From an uncultured Eubacteriales bacterium (GTDB lineage Bacteria; Bacillota; Clostridia; Oscillospirales; Acutalibacteraceae), in contig CASFEZ010000014.1 in assembly GCA_949293815.1 (NCBI GenBank), positions 1 to 51,629 of the forward strand: 51,629 nucleotides of DNA, read 5' to 3'. Shown piece by piece: positions 8,345 through 15,782 of the stretch (position 1 is the first letter of the stretch; each line of letters opens with the position of its first letter). The notes below the pieces were generated by a model. The model worked only from the letters and a program-made list of their open reading frames with translations, ran no database searches and was not told the origin of the DNA. The translations under genes and the position numbers were made by a program.

Positions 8345-11300
8345 ATGAAAATAGGCAAGCGAATCTTTGCAACCGTATTGGCAGTGATGCTGATACTTAC
8401 CGGCATTCCCCTAACCGGCTTTGTCGGGCGGGTCGGGGATCTCTTTTCGATTTGTGATGCGGCCTTAGCAGGGGAATTTGAATACACAGTTCTTGAAGAT
8501 GGTACAGCAGAGATCACAAAGTATACTGGCACTGATAGTCATGTTGCCATTCCTATTACAGTAGACAGTCATATTGTTGTTTCTATAAACAGCTATGCTT
8601 TTTCTGAAAATATTACATTAACCTCAATTACAATTCCTGCATCTATATCGACTATCGATATAGATGTATTTGCATGGTGTTACGCTTTGCAGGAAATAAA
8701 GGTGGATGAGAAAAATACAAATTATTCTTCCGATAGTTTTGGGGTGCTTTTTAATAAGGATAAAACGGTATTAATTCGATATCCAATCGGTAACGAGCGC
8801 ACTTCCTATACGGTACCTGACAGCGTTACTACAATCAGCAGTAGCGCTTTTGCCTACTCTGATAAACTGACTACAGTTACACTCGGCAATAGTGTCACGA
8901 ATATCGAGTATAGTGCTTTCTCCTTCTGTGATGCGCTGACGACATTTACAATTAGCAGCAATGTTACGACTATTGAAGATGAGGCATTTGCATGTTGTAG
9001 ATCTCTTAGAGAATTTATTGTAGATCCAGAGAACCCAAATTATTCTTCTGATGATTTTGGCGTCCTTTACAATAAGGATAAAACCGAACTAATCCAATAT
9101 CCTGTTGGAAATCCTCGTTCATCTTACACGCTATCTGACAGGGTTACTGAAATCAGCGATTTCGCTTTTGTCTATTGTTATGCATTAACCGAAATCATTG
9201 TAAATCCGCAAAATAAAAATTATTCTTCCGATGCCTTTGGTGTGCTTTTTAACAAGGACAAAACCGAACTGATACAATATCCGATTAACAACCCTCGCTC
9301 ATTTTATTCTATTCCCGATACTGTTGTTTCTATTGCCAGTGCTGCATTTGTTTTCTGTAATAATTTAACTTCGATTACTATCGGCAAAAATGTTAAATAT
9401 ATGGACTTCGTTATAATTCCGTTATTCGGCTCAATTGAAGAAATAACTGTGAATGAGCAAAATCAATATTTTTCTTCCGATTCCTATGGGGTTCTTTATA
9501 ATAAGGATAAAACCGAACTAATTCAATATCCTTCTGCAAATCCGCGCACTTCATATATCATTCCCGACAGCGTCACGAGCATTGGAAATTGCGCTTTTAT
9601 GACTTCTGAATTTCTGACAACGATCTCTATTGGAAACAATGTTACCAGCATTGGCCGTCAGGCATTTCAATTATGCAAGGCCTTGACATCGGTTTCAATC
9701 GGCAATGGTGTAGCGAACATTGACTACTATGCATTCCTCGGTTGCAACTCTCTTAAAGAGTTTATTGTAAGTCCACGAAACCAAAATTATTCTTCCGACA
9801 ATTCCGGAGTACTTTTTAATAAGTACAAAACTGAGTTGATTCAATATCCGTCAGGTAATTTGCGCACTTCTTATACTATACCTCAGACTGTTACTACCAT
9901 TGGTATATGCGCGTTCTATTCTTATACATTTGATATTGATGACTCGAATGACGTCTATGCTTCGATTTTTGGCATTAATTTTGGTTATTCTTATAGTTCT
10001 CTGACCACACTTGTAATTCCAGATAATGTGACTGCAATCGGAGAAGCTGCGTTCTTTTACTGTAATTCATTGACCACCATCAATTATACCGGTTCAGCAG
10101 AACAATGGAACGCAATAGATATTGGAGCTGAAAATGAGCCCTTAACCAATGCCGATATTTCTTTTAATTACACGAGCACCAGCCTTGATGAAATACAAGC
10201 AGAGGGTTTTTTCCAAATCTATTCTACCAACGCCACAAACTCTGTCCCCGTCGGGGAGCAAATGACATTCTGGTTTCGTGAATATTATAATGGTTCTTTT
10301 GTAAATGATTTGGATTCCTGTGTAATCTCTTTTGCTCCTGATGGAGTTTATCAGGTCACAAATACTTTCGTCCAGAATTTGGGCGAGAATAATGATGCAT
10401 ATTACGGCGTCACAGTACAGGCGGAAACTGCCGGATCGACATTAATGACCATCAGCGATCCAAATACCGGGATATATATCAGCATTGTTTTGACCGCCAC
10501 AGATGCCATAAATGTTTGGCGCTTCAATACCGTTCCTGTGGACACAAGGTACGAAGAGGATGTCAATACCAATTTCTATAACTATAATCGTCTTTGCATT
10601 GCCAATTTTGATTACGAGCTTGTAAATGAACAGCCGAGCAAAGGTGAAGAAAAATATCGGGCTACAATGGATGCATATAACGCCAACTATCATTATGGTG
10701 CTGCGATTGCATATGATACAAATGGAGAAATATATGATTATGAAATAATTAAACCACACAAACCTACATCGACTTCCTTTGTAGAAACGGTCGGAGATTT
10801 GATTTACGGTATAGGAGATTTATTCCATGAGAAGTATTACTATACCGGTTGGTCTATTTCAACTTATACCTGGGTGGATCTTTCCGTGCCGGAAGATGGT
10901 TATATTGTCATTACGAATAACGCACAGAACCCCGTGGTTTTTATGGCGAATCTTATTGAAATTTCGGTTGAGTCGTCATTTTTGCTGGCAAAAAATATTA
11001 TTAATTTGTCAACAAATACGGATACCAGCGAAGCAGTGAATAAAATTATTAAAGAGATTCTAAACGCTACTGCCGATGAGGGTTTTGGGTTGTTGAATGG
11101 TTATATAAAAAATATCTTAAAAACCCCCATTAAAGCGAACCAAATAGATGATTTACTTAACGGCTTTTATGCTTTTTTCCAAGAGCTTGATATTGATATA
11201 CTTGATATCTTAGCTGAAACGCTAAAAGAAGACTTCCTAATAACTCTTCCGGAAAATGTTCTGTTTTCCGTGCTGCAACCTTGGGGGAAACTGATTAATT

Positions 11301-12112
11301 CGATGTTTTCATTCGCAGAAGCGTGTAATTTGGTAACAGTAATGGATGCTTTTGTCGACAGCTACTCTGCTCCTGAAATTTACATTTATCAGCCTCTCAA
11401 CGACGACAAAGCCTATGTAACCAATGGTGTGACTGTGATTCCGGAAAACGGGGTTGAGGAAGGGTATGTGGCACATTCGTTTATTGTGGGTGAAGATGAT
11501 ACGATTATCTTGAATGCCCAAACGGCTTTGGATGCAATTTCCAAGAATCGCGTTGTTTATGATGTCACTTTATACCAAGGCGGAACAGCAACGCAACCGG
11601 ATGGAAAAATTAAGGTGATGCTCCCGATTCCGGAAGGGTTCAACCGCGATCGATTGACTGTATATTGGGTAAAAGAGAACGGCGAGCTACAAAGCATGCA
11701 CTGCTATCTCGAAGGAGAGTATATTTGTTTTGAGACCGATCATCTAAGCTATTATGCCATTTTAGAACTCAATGCAGATAGCCCCTCCGATATCGAACCG
11801 GCTACCTCGGAAACAGCCCCACCTGTAACAGAAGCCCCTGACACTAAACCCTCTATGGAACCTTCTACCGAACCGCCGGTGACGGAGCCGTCTGAGCCGG
11901 AGTATGTGCTCGGAGATGTCAACGGTGATGGGCGGATTACCTCGGCGGATGCGCGGCTGGCGTTGCGGGCGGCGGTGAGTTTGGAAACGCTCGATGCGGT
12001 GAAACTGCTTTCTGCCGATGCCAACTCGGACGGCAAAGTCACCTCCGCCGATGCGCGGCTGATTCTGCGCGTAGCGATTGGGCTGGAAACGCTTTCCAAT
12101 GACGAGGACTGA
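8345..12112 (+). CDS. Secreted LRR_5 (BspA-like) surface protein with C-terminal dockerin
   Basis: This 1255-residue protein has a signal peptide with likely cleavage after ALA at residue 42. Next come BspA-type leucine-rich repeats (about residues 50-610) of the form SVTTIxxxAF...LTTxxI. Among them are five copies of a unit containing YSSDxFGVLFNKDKTELIQY. A region of about 530 residues without recognised fold follows, then a Thr/Pro/Glu-rich linker, and a type I dockerin with two calcium loops, DVNGDGRITSAD and DANSDGKVTSAD. Dockerins bind cohesins, so the protein is likely fixed to a scaffoldin or the cell surface. LRR_5 proteins often bind host or matrix proteins. The gene is clearly more AT-rich than its neighbours except for the dockerin end, which suggests transfer and module capture. 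The ATG at 8345 has TGAGGA before it; GTG at 8336 is the alternative. Confidence 0.9.
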   Translation: MKIGKRIFATVLAVMLILTGIPLTGFVGRVGDLFSICDAALAGEFEYTVLEDGTAEITKYTGTDSHVAIPITVDSHIVVSINSYAFSENITLTSITIPASISTIDIDVFAWCYALQEIKVDEKNTNYSSDSFGVLFNKDKTVLIRYPIGNERTSYTVPDSVTTISSSAFAYSDKLTTVTLGNSVTNIEYSAFSFCDALTTFTISSNVTTIEDEAFACCRSLREFIVDPENPNYSSDDFGVLYNKDKTELIQYPVGNPRSSYTLSDRVTEISDFAFVYCYALTEIIVNPQNKNYSSDAFGVLFNKDKTELIQYPINNPRSFYSIPDTVVSIASAAFVFCNNLTSITIGKNVKYMDFVIIPLFGSIEEITVNEQNQYFSSDSYGVLYNKDKTELIQYPSANPRTSYIIPDSVTSIGNCAFMTSEFLTTISIGNNVTSIGRQAFQLCKALTSVSIGNGVANIDYYAFLGCNSLKEFIVSPRNQNYSSDNSGVLFNKYKTELIQYPSGNLRTSYTIPQTVTTIGICAFYSYTFDIDDSNDVYASIFGINFGYSYSSLTTLVIPDNVTAIGEAAFFYCNSLTTINYTGSAEQWNAIDIGAENEPLTNADISFNYTSTSLDEIQAEGFFQIYSTNATNSVPVGEQMTFWFREYYNGSFVNDLDSCVISFAPDGVYQVTNTFVQNLGENNDAYYGVTVQAETAGSTLMTISDPNTGIYISIVLTATDAINVWRFNTVPVDTRYEEDVNTNFYNYNRLCIANFDYELVNEQPSKGEEKYRATMDAYNANYHYGAAIAYDTNGEIYDYEIIKPHKPTSTSFVETVGDLIYGIGDLFHEKYYYTGWSISTYTWVDLSVPEDGYIVITNNAQNPVVFMANLIEISVESSFLLAKNIINLSTNTDTSEAVNKIIKEILNATADEGFGLLNGYIKNILKTPIKANQIDDLLNGFYAFFQELDIDILDILAETLKEDFLITLPENVLFSVLQPWGKLINSMFSFAEACNLVTVMDAFVDSYSAPEIYIYQPLNDDKAYVTNGVTVIPENGVEEGYVAHSFIVGEDDTIILNAQTALDAISKNRVVYDVTLYQGGTATQPDGKIKVMLPIPEGFNRDRLTVYWVKENGELQSMHCYLEGEYICFETDHLSYYAILELNADSPSDIEPATSETAPPVTEAPDTKPSMEPSTEPPVTEPSEPEYVLGDVNGDGRITSADARLALRAAVSLETLDAVKLLSADANSDGKVTSADARLILRVAIGLETLSNDED

Positions 12113-12143
12113 CCGATTCTAAGATAGATTCTATTATTAAAAA

Positions 12144-12178
12144 TGCGCTCGCAGCTTGCTATCTGCGGGCGCGTTTTT
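12144..12178 (+). terminator. Intrinsic terminator of the LRR-dockerin gene
   Basis: GCGCTCGCAG (12145-12154) pairs imperfectly with CTGCGGGCGC (12163-12172) and is followed by five Ts. Confidence 0.7.
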
Positions 12179-12278
12179 ATGGAGCTGTTGTTGTACTGCA
12201 TAAAGCAAACGGACGCTGCCCTTCGGGCAGGCAGGCAGAAACGGCAGCAATATGATTTGACGCAAACAAAATTTATTA

Positions 12279-12935
12279 TTACATTTCCTCGCGCAAAGCG
12301 CAGGCGAGCTGTATCCGGTTGGTGGTCAGGTTGTCGGGCTTGAGGGCAAGGAAATGGCGAAGGTCTTTTTCGTCGTCTACTGTCCAGACGGAGATGCCAA
12401 GTCCCAGCGCCCGTGCCTCTTGCCAGACGCGCTGTGCGTGGCTGTAATGCCAGTTGATTCCTGCCGTCCTGAGACCCGTCAATTGCCGCAAAACGTCCAG
12501 GAGCGCCTTCCGGGCGTCCTCTGGGGGCATGGTATCGATCCGCTGCTCAAGCCCGGCTTCGATATTGTTGATATTGGCGAACCAGCGGACCTCCGGGAAC
12601 GGGATATTCTCACCGGTAAACAGGCGGGGATCCACTTCGCCGGTAAAAATCAGGCGGTTTTCCAGTCCGTATTCCTTCGCAAGGCAATATACCGCCTCTT
12701 CCAGACCGGCGGTTTTCAAATCGCAGTTGATTTGCTTTTCCGGCGGCAAAAGGGAGAATGCTTCACGGAGTGTAAGCGGCTCTGCCATGGGGGCATCGTG
12801 GGAGAGCACCAGCGTTTCGCCCTGTCTGCGCACATCCACCTCCAGAGCGTCCGCGCCGCTTTGCAGCGCATATAAAAGATATTCCCGGGAATTGGGCGCT
12901 GTTCCGTCACACCCGGAATGGGCGGTCAGCATCAT
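12279..12935 (-). CDS. Glycerophosphodiester phosphodiesterase-like protein, divergent
   Basis: The 218-residue product has the GDPD TIM-barrel layout: an N-terminal AHSGCDG, then ALEVDVRRQGETLVLSHD with the conserved E, D and H, a later NCDLK and a C-terminal GISVWTVDDE. The family normally begins HRG and continues with PENT; here it reads HSG and PNS, so the usual catalytic Arg and metal-binding Glu of that motif are replaced. The enzyme may act on an unusual substrate or be weak. The ATG at 12935 is placed nine bases after AAGG; the ATG at 12944 overlaps the binding site. It is 23 bases downstream of the epimerase-like gene and probably cotranscribed. Confidence 0.8.
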   Translation of the reverse strand: MMLTAHSGCDGTAPNSREYLLYALQSGADALEVDVRRQGETLVLSHDAPMAEPLTLREAFSLLPPEKQINCDLKTAGLEEAVYCLAKEYGLENRLIFTGEVDPRLFTGENIPFPEVRWFANINNIEAGLEQRIDTMPPEDARKALLDVLRQLTGLRTAGINWHYSHAQRVWQEARALGLGISVWTVDDEKDLRHFLALKPDNLTTNRIQLACALREEM

Positions 12936-12958
12936 ATAAAACATCCTTTCCGCGTAAC

Positions 12959-13780
12959 TTACAGATTCATTAAATACGCCACGCTCTGCCGCAGCGATCG
13001 GATGGTTTTGGTTTCCAGTACCACCCGGCAATGCCGCTTTTGCGCCAGCGCCAGGTAATCGGCGAGGGGCAATTCCCCCGTTCCCAGCGGCAGATGGTTC
13101 TTTTTGCCGCTGGCATCGTGCATATGCATATGGCAAAGCCGGTCTTCGCACCTGTGCATCACATCTGTATCGACGCCACCGCAGCCGTGATTATGCCCAA
13201 TGTCAAAGGTCAGACCAAATACCGGGCTTTCGAGCAAAAGCGCAATGGCTTCCCGCTGAAAATCCGTATAGCCGTCGCAGTTTTCGATGGCAATTTTGAT
13301 ATCGGCACTGCCGATTGCCCGTTCACAAGATTCACGAAAAGCACGCACTTTTGTAAGATAGTCCGACCGGTACGCCGCAAACAGATATACCCGCTTCTCC
13401 GGCAAGGTAAAGTAAATGCCCTTGGACAGGTGCAGATTCAGAACCGGTACATTTAGGCGCTTTGCGAGGGCGATGGCGTCCAGAACCGTTTGGGAATAAG
13501 CCTCTGACACCGCCGGGTTGAAGTCGAAGGGATTACAGTTTTCATCCAGATGGATGGTATAAAAAATACTCGCTTTGTCGGCCAGCTGCAAAAGCATATC
13601 CGGCGGCATTGTCCCAATCTGGTATTGGGGCAGGTTCATATTCAGCTCTACAAAAGACAGCCCCAATTCGCCGCAAAGAGCTGCACAATCCGCCGCTTCG
13701 GGCGATTCAATCGGCGTGGGCATACCAAAGACCAGACCGAATTTTTGCGAAAGCGCCGTTGGGTTTTCCTGTGTTTTCAC
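12959..13780 (-). CDS. Sugar phosphate isomerase/epimerase-like TIM-barrel protein
   Basis: This 273-residue protein belongs to the xylose isomerase-like/AP endonuclease 2 superfamily. Metal-site residues appear in order: FVELNMN, the HLS of LNLHLSKG, the EN of IAIENCD, the FDIGHNHG segment, the HMHMHD segment and a final VLETK. Such proteins isomerise or epimerise sugars and polyols or act on related substrates; the substrate cannot be told. It is the first gene of a two-gene unit with the GDPD-like gene. Both would act on small phosphorylated or sugar compounds, which is inference. A second, only distantly similar member lies at 25631. Confidence 0.8.
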   Translation of the reverse strand: MKTQENPTALSQKFGLVFGMPTPIESPEAADCAALCGELGLSFVELNMNLPQYQIGTMPPDMLLQLADKASIFYTIHLDENCNPFDFNPAVSEAYSQTVLDAIALAKRLNVPVLNLHLSKGIYFTLPEKRVYLFAAYRSDYLTKVRAFRESCERAIGSADIKIAIENCDGYTDFQREAIALLLESPVFGLTFDIGHNHGCGGVDTDVMHRCEDRLCHMHMHDASGKKNHLPLGTGELPLADYLALAQKRHCRVVLETKTIRSLRQSVAYLMNL

Positions 13781-13805
13781 TGTGCGGACTCCCCTCTTTT
13801 CAGGT

Positions 13806-13836
13806 AAAAGAAAAAGTCACACAACCGTGTGACTTT
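13806..13836 (-). terminator. Terminator after the tRNA cluster
   Basis: AAAGTCACAC and GTGTGACTTT form a 10-bp stem at 13813-13836, with a T-rich run on the minus strand just after the last tRNA-Gly gene. Confidence 0.85.
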
Positions 13837-13840
13837 GTGC

Positions 13841-13916
13841 TGGAGCGGATGACGAGGCTCGAACTCGCTACCTCCACCTTGGCAAGGTGGCGCTCTACCA
13901 GATGAGCTACATCCGC
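13841..13916 (-). tRNA. tRNA-Gly (GCC), copy 1
   Basis: The 76-base minus-strand sequence folds as a tRNA. It has GCGGATG/CATCCGC acceptor arms, anticodon loop TTGCCAA with GCC, TTCGAGC T-loop and an encoded CCA end. It is identical to the copy at 14046-14121. Confidence 0.97.
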
Positions 13917-13920
13917 GAAT

Positions 13921-13995
13921 TGGAGGCGCCACCCGGATTTGAACCGGGGCATAGGAGTTTTGCAGACTCGTGCCTTACCACTTGGCTATGGCGCC
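13921..13995 (-). tRNA. tRNA-Cys (GCA)
   Basis: The 75-base minus-strand tRNA has GGCGCCA acceptor arm, anticodon loop CTGCAAA reading GCA, T-loop TTCAAAT and encoded CCA. The first anticodon-stem pair is a C-C mismatch. Confidence 0.95.
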
Positions 13996-14010
13996 GTATA
14001 AACATTAGAT

Positions 14011-14039
14011 AAAAAAAGACTTACAAGCTTTTGTAAGTC
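14011..14039 (-). terminator. Terminator inside the tRNA cluster
   Basis: GACTTACAA (14018-14026) and TTGTAAGTC (14031-14039) form a stem with a 4-base loop, followed on the minus strand by seven Ts. It lies between the second Gly gene and the Cys gene, so the distal two tRNAs depend on read-through. Confidence 0.8.
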
Positions 14040-14045
14040 AGTTGG

Positions 14046-14121
14046 TGGAGCGGATGACGAGGCTCGAACTCGCTACCTCCACCTTGGCAAGGTGGCGCTC
14101 TACCAGATGAGCTACATCCGC
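14046..14121 (-). tRNA. tRNA-Gly (GCC), copy 2
   Basis: The 76-base gene is identical to the copy at 13841-13916, with the same anticodon and encoded CCA. Like that copy it is followed by a terminator. Confidence 0.97.
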
Positions 14122-14148
14122 AAATTCCGTAAGGCAAGCAAACAAAAC

Positions 14149-14224
<76 letters not shown>

Positions 14225-14230
14225 AAGTTT

Positions 14231-14307
14231 TGGCGACCCGGAACGGGCTCGAACCGTCGACCTCTAGCGTGACAGGCTAGCGTTCTAACCAACTGAACTA
14301 CCGGGCC
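14231..14307 (-). tRNA. tRNA-Asp (GTC)
   Basis: The 77-base minus-strand tRNA begins GGCCCGG, has anticodon loop CTGTCAC reading GTC, TTCGAGC T-loop and encoded CCA. Confidence 0.97.
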
Positions 14308-14311
14308 ATAC

Positions 14312-14387
14312 TGGTGGGAACAACAGGGCTCGAACCTGTGACCCTCTGCTTGTAAGGCAGATGCTCTCCCAGCTGAGCTATGCTCCC
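14312..14387 (-). tRNA. tRNA-Val (TAC)
   Basis: The 76-base minus-strand tRNA has GGGAGCA/TGTTCCC arms, anticodon loop CTTACAA reading TAC, TTCGAGC T-loop and encoded CCA. It is the first gene of the cluster. Confidence 0.97.
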
Positions 14388-14427
14388 GACAAACTTGCCT
14401 TACGGCCTTTGTCTTGCGACGCTGTAT

Positions 14428-14456
14428 ACTATACACCATCCGGACGGATTTGTCAA
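14428..14456 (-). promoter_or_regulatory. Promoter of the tRNA cluster
   Basis: On the minus strand a perfect TTGACA (14451-14456) and TATAGT (14428-14433) are separated by 17 bp. It lies about 40 bases before tRNA-Val, as expected for a strong stable-RNA promoter. Confidence 0.9.
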
Positions 14457-14553
14457 CACCTTTTTTCCAAGTTTTTTTATTTTTTCTTCCATTGCCACAT
14501 CTGCCATTTATCCGCCTTTCTCCTGCCATCCAAAAGCGCCGTCGGCAGCAGAT

Positions 14554-14582
14554 TTGACAAGTTTCGACTGTTGTGTTATGAT
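14554..14582 (+). promoter_or_regulatory. Promoter of the zinc-ribbon/SH3 gene
   Basis: TTGACA (14554-14559), a 17-bp spacer and TATGAT (14577-14582) lie about 45 bases before the ATG at 14626. Confidence 0.85.
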
Positions 14583-14625
14583 TATTGATTATGGAGCATT
14601 TGCTACAGGTAAAGGAGGTTTTTCC

Positions 14626-15690
14626 ATGCACTGCCCCGTATGCGGAAGAGAAATACCCGAAAATTCCCGGTACTGCCCCTACTGCAACGCTTATGTTAAA
14701 AACGCGCCGCAGCAGGAGGAGGAAGAGCCGGTATACAGCGAACAGTATTTAAGAACCGAAGCGCGTATTGACGCCATGCGCCGCAAAAACCGCCGCCAAA
14801 GACGGCTGATGAGCTTTATTATCTTTCTTATTTTACTGATTATCGCCGCAGTTGCGATTTCCTATGGGGTTGACCGGCTGCGGGAGCATTTTGCCGTAGA
14901 AATCACCACCGAAGCTGAGGCCGACACCACCGAGCCCCTGACTGCCCCGCCGACGACGGAGGCACCAACCGACCACTTTGACCCGGCGCGGGAGAGCTTT
15001 GCCGAATTGACAGAGACCTTTAGTGGTATGATTGGCAGCTTGGCTTCGGAATACGATTTAACCGCCGTTCCTGCCGACGAAGGATACGGCAGCTACGCTT
15101 ACACCATGGATGCGTATGCGGACTTTGTATTTATCTTCACCGGCAGCGCAGACTCCTCTTCCGCCCGGCTGCGGGCGGTTTGCGGCGATATCCAATCGTT
15201 ATTGCCCGGCAGATCCAATTACACCTACAGCGAACTGCAGGAGGTTTTGGGCGATAACATGACCTCTCAGAATCATTCCTTCCGCTATGTAACCGATCGC
15301 TTTGTGGTGCGCTTTACCGGGGAATATATGAACAGCGATGACCCGGTGCTGGACAGCTTCCGACTGACCACCGAGGATGCCTCCTCGTATCGCGATGAGA
15401 CCACGGAAGACCCCTCCCAGACGCTGGAGGAGGAAATTCGGGAGGATCCGGACGCCTATTTTGCCGACAATACCGCGAGCACCTATACGGTGAGAACTGA
15501 GGGCGGTGAGCTGAATATGCGCGCCTTTGCGGGCACGGACAATCGGGTGATTACCACCATTCCCAACGGCGCCCCCCTTACCGTTTACGGCTTCTATGAC
15601 GGCTGGGCGTATGCGGAAACCGCCGACGGAGAAAAAGGCTGGGTTTCTGAAAATTATATTACAGAATCCGACAGCGATTCCTCCGATTAA
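14626..15690 (+). CDS. Membrane protein with N-terminal zinc ribbon and C-terminal SH3 domain
   Basis: This 354-residue protein starts with a zinc ribbon (CPVC at residues 3-6, CPYC near 18-21). An acidic linker, an Arg/Lys-rich patch and one membrane helix (about residues 63-83) follow. The rest, predicted outside the cell, has a Thr/Pro/Glu-rich stretch, a domain of about 150 residues I do not recognise, and a bacterial SH3 domain (about residues 293-346, with LNMRAFAG and GWVSENYI). Bacterial SH3 domains often bind cell-wall peptides. The cytoplasmic ribbon and outer SH3 suggest a wall-linked sensor or scaffold; that is inference. AAAGGAGG precedes the ATG, which rules out the longer upstream frame. 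Confidence 0.85.
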   Translation: MHCPVCGREIPENSRYCPYCNAYVKNAPQQEEEEPVYSEQYLRTEARIDAMRRKNRRQRRLMSFIIFLILLIIAAVAISYGVDRLREHFAVEITTEAEADTTEPLTAPPTTEAPTDHFDPARESFAELTETFSGMIGSLASEYDLTAVPADEGYGSYAYTMDAYADFVFIFTGSADSSSARLRAVCGDIQSLLPGRSNYTYSELQEVLGDNMTSQNHSFRYVTDRFVVRFTGEYMNSDDPVLDSFRLTTEDASSYRDETTEDPSQTLEEEIREDPDAYFADNTASTYTVRTEGGELNMRAFAGTDNRVITTIPNGAPLTVYGFYDGWAYAETADGEKGWVSENYITESDSDSSD

Positions 15691-15710
15691 ATCAATTCAG
15701 ATACAACGAA

Positions 15711-15746
15711 ACGGGCTGCCCTGTTTGATGGGCAGCCCGTTTTTTG
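15711..15746 (+). terminator. Strong intrinsic terminator
   Basis: ACGGGCTGCCC (15711-15721) and GGGCAGCCCGT (15730-15740) form an 11-bp stem followed by TTTTTT. It separates the SH3 gene from the convergent transporter gene and may work weakly in reverse. Confidence 0.9.
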
Positions 15747-15782
15747 CTGTTTTGTTTTGACAAACCTGCTGTAAAAGATTTG

